NCBI GenBank assembly: GCA_902803185.1
Contig: CADCOV010000271.1
Coordinates: forward strand, 1 to 11,969
Length of the DNA: 11,969 nucleotides
Origin: an uncultured Eubacteriales bacterium
GTDB lineage: Bacteria > Bacillota > Clostridia > Peptostreptococcales > Anaerovoracaceae
Direction: 5' to 3'
Under the pieces are notes generated by a model. It saw only the letters and a list, made by a program, of their open reading frames with translations. It was not told where the DNA came from and did no database searches. This document shows, in pieces, positions 1-8,770 of this stretch. The stretch's first letter is position 1, and each line of letters starts with the position of its first letter. The position numbers were made by a program, and so were the translations under genes.

Positions 1-8
1 CCTCCTTT
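1..8 (-). promoter_or_regulatory. Ribosome binding site of a leftward gene starting outside the window
   Basis: Read on the minus strand, these bases give AAAGGAGG, a full match to the anti-Shine-Dalgarno core. With normal spacing the start codon would lie about 5 to 9 bases left of base 1, so the gene itself is not visible. A good minus-strand promoter sits just upstream at 16-44, which supports a real divergent gene. Its product cannot be stated. Confidence 0.6.
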
Positions 9-15
9 CTTCTCA

Positions 16-44
16 AATATACTGCATTTTCCGCTTGAATTCAA
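16..44 (-). promoter_or_regulatory. Leftward sigma-A-type promoter
   Basis: On the minus strand there is a -35 TTGAAT (39-44), a 17-base spacer and a -10 TATATT (16-21). The transcript would start near base 9, giving a very short leader that is mostly the ribosome binding site at 1-8. The -35 box overlaps the -35 box of the rightward ileS promoter inside one palindrome. Confidence 0.6.
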
Positions 45-48
45 GCGG
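31..48. repeat. 18-base perfect palindrome holding both -35 boxes
   Basis: CCGCTTGAATTCAAGCGG equals its own reverse complement. The central TTGAATTCAA supplies TTGAAT to the promoter on each strand. It is not followed by a T-tract on either strand, so it is not a terminator. It could be an operator for a dimeric regulator, or a simple result of two overlapping -35 boxes; the CCGC/GCGG arms outside the hexamers favour a protein site. That part is inference. Confidence 0.6.
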
Positions 49-63
49 GGGAGGTGGTATGCT
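35..63 (+). promoter_or_regulatory. ileS promoter with extended -10
   Basis: There is a -35 TTGAAT (35-40), a 17-base spacer and a -10 TATGCT (58-63). The bases TG at 55-56, one base before the -10 box, make it an extended -10 element, which can compensate for the weak hexamers. Transcription should start near 69-71, about 30 bases before the T-box stem I. A small hairpin (stem 81-85 with 90-94) lies between start and T-box. Confidence 0.65.
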
Positions 64-102
64 ATCAGAGTATGAAAAATCCTGCAGTTGCGGGATCATA
101 AC

Positions 103-317
103 CGGGCCTTGACGGAGACCCAGTACCCCAGGGGTAAGACCCTTACAGAGAGCCGTTCGTTCGCTGAGAGAACGGTGGTGAGACCTGGGCGAATATCACC
201 TCCCGAGCCCGACACTTTAATGAGAGGCACCTTGTCAGAGGTATGCAACTAGGGTGGTACCGCGGTTTTGTAAAGAATCGTCCCTAATCGAGTGATCCCG
301 GTTAGGGATTTGTTTTT
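103..317 (+). ncRNA. T-box riboswitch leader of ileS, isoleucine specifier
   Basis: This leader senses uncharged tRNA-Ile and controls ileS by transcription attenuation. The base of stem I is CGGGC (103-107) paired with GCCCG (207-211). GGAG (114-117) pairs with CTCC (200-203). The AGTA of the loop E motif is at 122-125. The helix above the specifier loop is CCCA (127-130) with TGGG (186-189). The AG-bulge region is at about 146-152 and the distal hairpin has stem 153-157/171-175. The specifier loop reads GAAT-ATC-ACC, with the codon ATC (Ile) at 195-197 followed by the usual purine. The conserved T-box AGGGTGGTACCGCGG spans 251-265, and its TGGT at 255-258 pairs with the NCCA end of uncharged tRNA. 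The terminator lies at 280-317. The codon choice agrees with the gene downstream. Confidence 0.95.
280..317 (+). terminator. T-box-controlled intrinsic terminator upstream of ileS
   Basis: TCCCTAA (281-287) pairs with TTAGGGA (302-308), with weaker pairs at 288-290/299-301, and is followed by TTTGTTTTT (309-317). It directly precedes the ileS ribosome binding site. When tRNA-Ile is charged this hairpin should form and stop transcription; uncharged tRNA should stabilise the antiterminator at about 238-265 instead. Confidence 0.85.
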
Positions 318-334
318 GGAGAAAGGATTTGAGT

Positions 335-3451
<3,117 letters not shown>

Positions 3452-3473
3452 GGCTCTCAGAAAGAGTATCGTT

Positions 3474-4514
3474 TTGAGTGAAAAAAGAGACCTGCGCGAT
3501 ATGACGCAGCCGGAACTGAAGGAATATCTCAAGAGTCTGGGCGCGCCCGCCTTCCGCGGCGCGCAGGTCTTTGAATGGATCTATAAAGGCAAGACCGACT
3601 TCCGGGACATCACCGTGCTCCCGGAAGTTTTGCGTGAAAAGCTGGCGGAAAACGCGGCGATCGGCACGCTGAAGACCCTGGTGGTCCAGAAGTCCCGGAC
3701 GGACGGCACCCGCAAGTACCTGTTCGAACTGGCGGATGGCAACACCATCGAGAGCGTGTTCATGAAGTACAAGTTCGGGAATTCGATCTGCGTTTCCTCC
3801 CAGGCGGGATGCCGGATGGGCTGCGCCTTCTGCGCCTCCACCCGAAACGGCCTGGCCAGGGATCTGACGGCGGGGGAGATCGTTTCCCAGATCCTGGAGG
3901 CGGAGGCGGACACCGGAGAGCGGATCGGCCACATCGTGATCATGGGGAGCGGGGAGCCCTTCGACAACTACGAGAACGTCTCCCGGTTCCTGCGGATCGT
4001 GAACGACCCGAAGGGCCTTAACATCGGCATGCGCAACATCACCGTCTCGACCTGCGGCCTGGTGCCGATGATCCCGAGGTTCGCCGAGGATTTCGGCCAG
4101 GTGAACCTGGCGATCTCCCTCCACGCGCCGAACGACGAGATCAGAAGCTCCATGATGCCGGTGAACCGGAAGTGGGGGATCCGGGAGCTCGTCGAGACCT
4201 GCCGGGCCTATGCGGAAAAGACGGGCCGGCGCGTCACCTTCGAGTACACCCTGGTCTCCGGCGTGAACGATTCCGACGCCCATGCGGCGGAGCTGGCGGC
4301 GCTGCTCAGGGGGCTCCTGTGCCACGTCAACCTGATCCCGCTGAACAAAGTCAGCGAGACGGGGCTCGACACCGTGCCCCGGGCCAGGGCCGAGGAATTC
4401 CGGCAGCTGCTGGAGAAGCGGGGGATCCCTGCGACGGTGCGCAGAGAGCTGGGCGCGGACATCGACGCGGCCTGCGGACAGCTCCGCCTGAACGCGGCCC
4501 GGAAGAAGGCCTGA
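3474..4514 (+). CDS. rlmN: 23S rRNA (A2503-C2)/tRNA (A37-C2) methyltransferase RlmN
   Basis: RlmN is a radical SAM enzyme that methylates C2 of A2503 in 23S rRNA and A37 in some tRNAs. The 346-residue protein has an N-terminal RNA-binding helical part (LKSLGAPAFR, 19-28), the 4Fe-4S motif CX3CX2C at C113, C117 and C120, the GSGEP SAM-binding loop at 158-162, and the C-terminal C334 in ACGQL. C334 corresponds to the cysteine that becomes methylated during catalysis, so all key residues are present. The start is TTG 3474, preceded by a weak AGAAAG site at 3460-3465; the next in-frame ATG (3501) would remove the conserved start of the N-terminal domain. It is probably cotranscribed with ileS, so the ileS T-box may also control it. 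Codon bias is weaker than in ileS. No terminator is visible after the stop. Confidence 0.95.
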   Translation: MSEKRDLRDMTQPELKEYLKSLGAPAFRGAQVFEWIYKGKTDFRDITVLPEVLREKLAENAAIGTLKTLVVQKSRTDGTRKYLFELADGNTIESVFMKYKFGNSICVSSQAGCRMGCAFCASTRNGLARDLTAGEIVSQILEAEADTGERIGHIVIMGSGEPFDNYENVSRFLRIVNDPKGLNIGMRNITVSTCGLVPMIPRFAEDFGQVNLAISLHAPNDEIRSSMMPVNRKWGIRELVETCRAYAEKTGRRVTFEYTLVSGVNDSDAHAAELAALLRGLLCHVNLIPLNKVSETGLDTVPRARAEEFRQLLEKRGIPATVRRELGADIDAACGQLRLNAARKKA

Positions 4515-4551
4515 GAAGGATTGTGAAGGCGCCCGAAGCAGAAAATAACCG

Positions 4552-4580
4552 TTGAACCGGGCGGGTGCTTAGTGTATAAT
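4552..4580 (+). promoter_or_regulatory. Consensus promoter of the small P-loop gene
   Basis: There is a -35 TTGAAC (4552-4557), a 17-base spacer and a perfect TATAAT (4575-4580). Transcription should start near 4587, inside an inverted repeat. The leader to the ATG at 4623 would be about 36 bases. Confidence 0.75.
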
Positions 4581-4596
4581 GACTTTACAAAGTCAT
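4579..4596. repeat. Inverted repeat overlapping -10 box and start site
   Basis: ATGACTTT (4579-4586) and AAAGTCAT (4589-4596) are perfect 8-base arms around AC. The repeat shares its first two bases with the -10 box and covers the expected start of transcription. That is a usual place for a repressor operator. It could also form a weak hairpin at the 5' end of the mRNA. No regulator is encoded next to it. Confidence 0.5.
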
Positions 4597-4622
4597 CATG
4601 GAAATGAATGGAGGACCCTAAT

Positions 4623-5045
4623 ATGGTTAAGTTATTGATCGGACACAAGGGAACGGGCAAGACCAAGCTCATGATCGAGTACGCCAACGACCAGGTCGAG
4701 AAGGGGCATGGCAGCATCATCTTCATCGTGAAGAATTCCCGTTTGATGTACGATCTCAAGTATAAGATCAGAGTCGTCAGCATGGAGGACTTCGAGCACA
4801 TCACCAACAGCGATGAGTACATCGGATTCCTGTACGGCATCATCAGTTCCGATCACGACATCGAGACGATCTATATCGACAGCATCCTGAAGCATGCGGA
4901 TTTCACGCTGGGCGATCTTCCGGAGTTCCTGGAGAGACTGAAGAACATCTCCAAGAACTACGGCATGGACTTCGTCGTCAGCCTCTCCGCCGAGCAGGAG
5001 GAGATGATCGGCGTCGACTTCTCCGAGTACGAGGTGCTGAACTAG
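4623..5045 (+). CDS. Small P-loop NTPase of unknown function
   Basis: The 140-residue acidic protein starts with a Walker A motif, GHKGTGKT at residues 7-14. A Walker B-like strand ends in aspartate (TIYID, 82-86), and a third hydrophobic strand with serines (FVVSLS, 117-122) sits where RecA-like folds carry a sensor residue. There is no signal peptide, membrane segment or DNA-binding motif, so it should be cytoplasmic and close to a minimal P-loop core. From memory, similar 135-145-residue proteins are widespread in Clostridia and are often misnamed PilT-like or just ATP-binding; I know of no assigned function. ATG 4623 is chosen because GGAGG (4610-4614) stands 8 bases before it; the in-frame ATG at 4608 overlaps that site. 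The gene has its own promoter and terminator and so is a single-gene unit, although readthrough from rlmN is possible. Confidence 0.85.
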   Translation: MVKLLIGHKGTGKTKLMIEYANDQVEKGHGSIIFIVKNSRLMYDLKYKIRVVSMEDFEHITNSDEYIGFLYGIISSDHDIETIYIDSILKHADFTLGDLPEFLERLKNISKNYGMDFVVSLSAEQEEMIGVDFSEYEVLN

Positions 5046-5059
5046 TTTCGATTTTACGG

Positions 5060-5089
5060 GCCGCCCTGAGTGGGCGGCTTTTTGTTTTC
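5060..5089 (+). terminator. Intrinsic terminator after the P-loop gene
   Basis: GCCGCCC (5060-5066) pairs with GGGCGGC (5072-5078) over a TGAGT loop and is followed by TTTTTGTTTT. It is a strong rho-independent terminator 15 bases after the stop codon. Confidence 0.92.
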
Positions 5090-5118
5090 TGCTGAAGGGG
5101 CAGGGGAGAAGGGCAACG

Positions 5119-5147
5119 AAAAAGCAGGCCGCGGTGGCCTGCTTTTC
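5119..5147. terminator. Bidirectional terminator between converging genes
   Basis: AAAAGCAGGCC (5120-5130) and GGCCTGCTTTT (5136-5146) are perfect arms around GCGGT. The T-run serves plus-strand transcripts, and the A-run on the left becomes a T-run for the leftward hydrolase gene, which ends at 5165. It backs up the terminator at 5060-5089 and ends the hydrolase mRNA. Confidence 0.85.
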
Positions 5148-5164
5148 TGTCCTGTGAAGTTTTG

Positions 5165-6601
5165 TTATTCCACTCTCTGGTACATCCTGGTGTAGCAGCG
5201 GACGCCCCAGGCTTTGCCATTCCGGACGAAGAATTCCATCGTGGTCTGCTGGGTATCCGGGTCCTCCGCGGTGCGGCAGGAGAAGAGGGTACCGCCGCAG
5301 TAGTGGAGGTCCAGCGGCTGTTCGTTGTAGACCGCGTGGAGCTCGCCCTTCTCGTCGACGGTGACGATGTTGTAGGCCGGATTCGCCTCGCGGCTGATGT
5401 AGGTGCCCACCAGCATCTCAGGATCGGAGAACGGGCGGCCGATCGGGATGGCCCAGCCGTGTCCGGTGTCGAGCGGGAGCCCCAGCACGTAGTTGTAGAG
5501 GATCCAGATGAAGTCCTGGGCGGAAGCGTCACCGTGGTTGGTGAGGGCGGAGAAGCCGTAGCCCGCCAGGCCCGGTTCCTCTTTGATCAGGCCGCCGTAG
5601 GTGGAGACGCCGTGGAGGCCGCCTGCGTGTTCGCAGATGACACGGCCCGCCTTGAGGCGCTTGTTCAGGCCGAAGCAGTAGAAGGAGCGCTGGGTCTCCG
5701 GGAACTCCCGGCCTACCAGGATCTCCACTGCCTCCGCAGGGATGATCTGCTTGCCTTCGTACATGCCCTTCTGGGCGATCATCAGATAGTACTTCGCCAT
5801 GTCGTCCGCCGTGGACTTGACGCAGGCGCAGCCCCGGAACGGCGGCAGGATGGACCAGACCTTATCCGAATAGAGCTTGCCGTTCTCGTCCAGGTCGAAG
5901 AGCTCTGTGATGTTGCCGTCCTCCGCGGCGAGGGCTTCGGCCTCGGCGCCGTCCAGATCCAGGACTGTCCTCGTCATGCCGAGAGGCCCGAAGATCCGCT
6001 CCTGCAGGAACTGCTCCAGCGGGATCCCCGCAGCCTGGTCCACCACGTAGGAGAGGAGGGCGTAGGCGTCATTGGAATAGCTCATGTACTCGCCCGGCGC
6101 GCCGATCGGTTCATAGGCGCCGCTGTTCGCGATGAAATCGATGATATCTTCAATCTTGTCCATCTTGTTCGGCGCACTGGCGATGAGCTCCCGCGCGTAG
6201 GCGGAATCTCTGCCCGGCGTGTTCATGACGATGGACCACTCCAGCGGAGCGATCGGCGGGACGCCGGCGGTGTGCATCGCCAGGTGGCGCAGGGTGACTG
6301 CGTCTCTCGGCGTGCCCGGGATCCTGAAATCCGGGAAATATTTGGTGACCGGATCGGAGAAGTCCAGCTTGCCTTCCGCCTGCAGGATGGCGCAGGAGAG
6401 GGCGGTCATGGACTTGCTCATCGAAGCGATCCCCATGATGGTGTCCTTGTCCACAGGCCGGGTCTTCGCGAAGTCCGCGTGACCAAAGCCATGCTCATAT
6501 ACAATGCCCTCCGGGCCGCGGATGCAGACCGTCAGTCCCGGAATGTCCTTCTTGTCGAACAGCGTCTGCAGGGCGCGTTCCAACTCTTTAAGATCACTCA
6601 T
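5165..6601 (-). CDS. Cytoplasmic serine hydrolase, class C beta-lactamase/peptidase S12 family
   Basis: The 478-residue protein has the three family motifs. The nucleophile motif SMSK is at S60-K63. YSN is at 175-177. HAGG is at 325-328, in the place of the KTG triad. Family members include D-aminopeptidases, D-peptidases, esterases and true beta-lactamases. HAGG rather than KTG, and the lack of any signal peptide or membrane anchor, argue against a secreted beta-lactamase or a penicillin-binding protein. Residues from about 390 on are rich in beta-strand (EMLVGTY, 395-401) and resemble the lipocalin-like C-terminal domain found in many S12 proteins. ATG 6601 is preceded by AGGAGG (6610-6615) with 8 bases between. 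An upstream in-frame ATG at 6631 lies in the promoter and is rejected. The gene is divergent from a peptide transporter, so action on an imported peptide or amide is a fair but unproven guess. Confidence 0.88.
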   Translation of the reverse strand: MSDLKELERALQTLFDKKDIPGLTVCIRGPEGIVYEHGFGHADFAKTRPVDKDTIMGIASMSKSMTALSCAILQAEGKLDFSDPVTKYFPDFRIPGTPRDAVTLRHLAMHTAGVPPIAPLEWSIVMNTPGRDSAYARELIASAPNKMDKIEDIIDFIANSGAYEPIGAPGEYMSYSNDAYALLSYVVDQAAGIPLEQFLQERIFGPLGMTRTVLDLDGAEAEALAAEDGNITELFDLDENGKLYSDKVWSILPPFRGCACVKSTADDMAKYYLMIAQKGMYEGKQIIPAEAVEILVGREFPETQRSFYCFGLNKRLKAGRVICEHAGGLHGVSTYGGLIKEEPGLAGYGFSALTNHGDASAQDFIWILYNYVLGLPLDTGHGWAIPIGRPFSDPEMLVGTYISREANPAYNIVTVDEKGELHAVYNEQPLDLHYCGGTLFSCRTAEDPDTQQTTMEFFVRNGKAWGVRCYTRMYQRVE

Positions 6602-6616
6602 GTAAACCACCTCCTG

Positions 6617-6637
6617 GTATAGATATGTCAACTATAC
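6617..6637. repeat. Inverted repeat over the hydrolase -10 box
   Basis: GTATAG (6617-6622) and CTATAC (6632-6637) are perfect 6-base arms with nine bases between. The right arm contains the -10 box of the minus-strand promoter and the left arm lies past its expected start site (near 6624). A repressor bound here would block the hydrolase gene. The arms are short and AT-rich, so chance is possible. Confidence 0.35.
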
Positions 6638-6659
6638 ACTGCGGGGGAGGCACTGTCAA
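6631..6659 (-). promoter_or_regulatory. Consensus promoter of the serine hydrolase gene
   Basis: On the minus strand there is a perfect -35 TTGACA (6654-6659), a 17-base spacer and a -10 TATAGT (6631-6636). The expected start is near 6624, giving a leader of about 23 bases that contains the AGGAGG site. Confidence 0.8.
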
Positions 6660-6822
6660 ATGAGAAAAGAGTGAATGCCTATCCGGCTGAAATGACGGCG
6701 AAACAGGACAAAACAAGATTTTTATCGGTATTATTCACAATTTCTTCATAGATCTGCAGGGGAGGGTTTAGATTATAGAAGCATGAAAGGGTTGAAAACA
6801 CATGACTTCCACAAACAAGTGC
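6660..6822. other. AT-rich spacer between divergent promoters
   Basis: This part of the 342-base intergenic region is clearly more AT-rich than its surroundings. I see no supported gene in it, no tRNA, no terminator and no convincing extra promoter. A TTGAAA at 6792-6797 has no matching -10 box 17 bases on. Room for regulator binding exists, but no clear symmetrical site stands out. Confidence 0.5.
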
Positions 6823-6837
6823 AATTTTCAGACAAAG
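6823..6837 (+). promoter_or_regulatory. Candidate CodY-binding box upstream of the transporter promoter
   Basis: AATTTTCAGACAAAG matches 12 of 15 positions of the known CodY motif AATTTTCWGAAAATT. It ends one base before the -35 box of the transporter operon. CodY is a branched-chain-amino-acid and GTP-responsive repressor in Bacillota that commonly represses peptide permease operons. Whether this organism has CodY cannot be seen here, and an AT-rich spacer can yield such a match by chance. Confidence 0.4.
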
Positions 6838-6838
6838 G

Positions 6839-6867
6839 TTGCATAGTGGCACGTACTTTGCTATAAT
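6839..6867 (+). promoter_or_regulatory. Promoter of the peptide transporter operon, extended -10
   Basis: A perfect TATAAT (6862-6867) is preceded by TGC (6859-6861), an extended -10 element. The -35 is a weak TTGCAT (6839-6844) with a 17-base spacer. Transcription should start near 6874, leaving a leader of about 70 bases. Confidence 0.75.
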
Positions 6868-6876
6868 AATCTTGAG

Positions 6877-6927
6877 CCTTGCGTTCTGCGATGCGTAAGG
6901 TAGAGAGAGATGCCAATAGTTGGCATT
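6877..6927 (+). promoter_or_regulatory. Two hairpins in the transporter mRNA leader
   Basis: Hairpin 1 pairs CCTTGCG (6877-6883) with CGTAAGG (6894-6900), including one G-T pair, over a 10-base loop. Hairpin 2 pairs ATGCCAA (6910-6916) with TTGGCAT (6920-6926) over TAG, and ends five bases before AGGAGG (6932-6937). Neither is followed by a T-tract, so they are not terminators. 5' hairpins like these can protect mRNA from degradation or affect translation start; no known riboswitch pattern is visible. Confidence 0.5.
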
Positions 6928-6943
6928 CGTTAGGAGGTAAGAA

Positions 6944-8656
6944 ATGAAGAAAAAGTTATTGATTACCATGTTGATCGCTATCCTCGCCATGAGCCTGCTG
7001 GCAGGCTGCGGCGGAGGCGACAGCAGCAGCGGTGGCGGCGAGTCTACGCCAGCGGAAGAACCTTCCGGCGACTCCACCGGTGCTGTCACCTATGATGACG
7101 GATTCGGTGAGAACGTGCTCCGTATCACCTACACGGCCGAGCCGGAATCCGCAGACCCGGCGGCGACCACCGCAGACTACATCCTGATGATGAACTGCAT
7201 GGACACCCTGGTCATCACCGAGACCAACGAAGCCGGTGAGAACGTCACCGCTCCTGGCCTTGCTGAGACCTGGGATATCTCCGAGGATGGTCTCCAGTAC
7301 ACCTTCCACCTCCGTCAGGGCGTCACCTTCCACAATGGAGAGGGCTTCACTTCCGACGACGTGCTCTACACCGTAGACCGTATGCTCGATCCGGAAAGAA
7401 GCGGCAAGAACGCTGACTGGATGGACATGATCAAGGGTGCCCAGGACGTTCTGGACGGCAAAGCTGAGTCCGTAGAGGGCGTCGGCATCGAGTGCCCGGA
7501 CGACTACACCGTCGTCATGACCCTGGATCAGCCGTATGCTCCGTTCCTCGCTTCCCTGAGCGTCCCTGGCTGGTCGATCGTCAACAGAGAAGCCGGCGAG
7601 AAGGCTGACGAGGCCGGCGGCGGCGCTGCCACCTCCAAGTTCGGTTCCGATCCGGCTTACTTCACCGGCTGCGGCCCGTTCGTCCTCAAGGAGTGGGTGC
7701 TGAACGACCACGTTTACCTCGAGACCAACAAGGATTACTGGAGAGGCGCTTCCGAGCTGGACGGCATCCTGATCAAGATCGTCCCGGATGCTTCCACCGA
7801 GAAGATGCTGTTCGACTCGGGCCAGATCGACATCATCGATATGGACCACATGCTCGACCAGATCCCGACCTACAGAGACGATCCGCAGTGGGCTGACAAC
7901 CTCGTCGTCAAGACCGTTCTCGGCACTTCCTATCTGTCCATCAACGAGTCCATCGAGCCGTTCCAGGACGTCAGAGTCCGTAAGGCGCTCCAGATGGCGC
8001 TCGACAGACAGACCCTGATCGACACCCTGTACTACGGTGCTGCTACCCCGGCTTACAGCTTCTTCCCAGAAGGTCTGCCGGGCTATGACCCAGACATCGA
8101 GCCGATCCCTTACGATCCGGAAGGCGCCAAGAAGCTCCTCGCGGAAGCCGGCTATCCGGATGGTTTCGAAATGACCATCTCCCAGACCACCAACAGCCCG
8201 GACGACCTGGCGATCAACGAAGTCATCGCCGCTCAGTTCGAGGCCATCGGCATCAAGGTCACCATCGACCAGGTCGACTCCGCTACCTGGTATGACGTCA
8301 GAGCTACGGGCGCTCTGCCGATGTACAGAACCACCTGGACCGCTGACTTCAACGATCCGGACAACTTCCTGTACGTCATGTGGAACCCGTCCGCCAACGT
8401 CTCCAGATCCTGGAATTACTACAACAAAGAGGTCATTGACAGAATCGTAGCTGCCAGATACATGACCGATCCGGAAGCCAGAGTCAAAGAGTACACCGAC
8501 CTCAACTGGCAGGTTGTCCGTAAGGATGCAGCGATGATCCCGCTTTGGCACAAGCAGAAGATCAGAGTGGTGCAGGACAGAGTCCAGAACTTCACTCCGA
8601 TGTGGGCCGGCTACGGTGACTGCTGCTACTATGGCACCAGCCTGAAGCTTTCCTAG
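6944..8656 (+). CDS. Peptide-binding lipoprotein of an ABC transporter (SBP family 5)
   Basis: This is the extracytoplasmic solute receptor that delivers peptides or similar ligands to the permease encoded downstream. The 570-residue protein has a lysine-rich signal sequence, a hydrophobic core, and a lipobox LAGC at 19-22, so C22 should be lipidated and anchor it outside the membrane. Residues 23-46 form a Gly/Ser/Glu/Pro linker. The family 5 signature lies at about 104-132 (GLAETW, then FHLRQGVTFHNG). The length is usual for OppA/DppA proteins. Members may bind di- or oligopeptides, nickel, glutathione or heme; sequence reading alone cannot choose among them. The start ATG has AGGAGG (6932-6937) six bases before it. 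A hairpin after the stop separates it from the other transporter genes. Confidence 0.95.
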   Translation: MKKKLLITMLIAILAMSLLAGCGGGDSSSGGGESTPAEEPSGDSTGAVTYDDGFGENVLRITYTAEPESADPAATTADYILMMNCMDTLVITETNEAGENVTAPGLAETWDISEDGLQYTFHLRQGVTFHNGEGFTSDDVLYTVDRMLDPERSGKNADWMDMIKGAQDVLDGKAESVEGVGIECPDDYTVVMTLDQPYAPFLASLSVPGWSIVNREAGEKADEAGGGAATSKFGSDPAYFTGCGPFVLKEWVLNDHVYLETNKDYWRGASELDGILIKIVPDASTEKMLFDSGQIDIIDMDHMLDQIPTYRDDPQWADNLVVKTVLGTSYLSINESIEPFQDVRVRKALQMALDRQTLIDTLYYGAATPAYSFFPEGLPGYDPDIEPIPYDPEGAKKLLAEAGYPDGFEMTISQTTNSPDDLAINEVIAAQFEAIGIKVTIDQVDSATWYDVRATGALPMYRTTWTADFNDPDNFLYVMWNPSANVSRSWNYYNKEVIDRIVAARYMTDPEARVKEYTDLNWQVVRKDAAMIPLWHKQKIRVVQDRVQNFTPMWAGYGDCCYYGTSLKLS

Positions 8657-8706
8657 TACTTCCGTAATGTGTACAACAGATAACGCGAACTAAAAGATTG
8701 GAGCAG

Positions 8707-8732
8707 GAGGGCCGCCATTCTTGGCGGCCCTC
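8707..8732 (+). terminator. Intercistronic hairpin without U-tract, partial terminator or mRNA stabiliser
   Basis: GAGGGCCGCCA (8707-8717) and TGGCGGCCCTC (8722-8732) form a perfect 11-base-pair, GC-rich stem with a TTCT loop. It is followed by TCTCCAGTTAAAAG, which is not a T-tract. It lies 50 bases after the binding-protein stop and 38 before the permease start. Such elements usually protect the 3' end of the upstream message or cause partial termination, giving more binding protein than permease. Confidence 0.7.
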
Positions 8733-8770
8733 TCTCCAGTTAAAAGCGTAAGGAAAGGAAGGATTCAACA

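Noticed and set aside
31..48. Palindrome as a terminator of an upstream gene
   Set aside because: Neither strand has a T-run after it, and it contains good -35 boxes on both strands instead.
4530..4563. CGCCCG/CGGGCG inverted repeat after rlmN as a terminator
   Set aside because: The loop would be 22 bases long and no T-tract follows; the right arm overlaps the promoter of the next gene.
5162..6622. 486-codon open frame on the plus strand opposite the hydrolase gene
   Set aside because: The minus strand carries clear SxxK, YxN and HxG motifs with a promoter and ribosome site. The plus frame is low-complexity and starts next to a terminator.
6692..6754. Short plus-strand frame in the divergent intergenic region (ATG to TAG, about 20 codons)
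   Set aside because: There is no ribosome binding site before it, no promoter fits, and nothing in the peptide is recognisable.
6782..6798. Possible CcpA cre site (ATGAAAGGGTTGAAAAC)
   Set aside because: The two halves lack the required symmetry and the central CG, so the match is too poor.
6956..8551. 531-codon open frame on the minus strand opposite the binding-protein gene
   Set aside because: It is a codon-bias shadow; the plus strand has a lipobox, a family signature, a promoter and a ribosome site.
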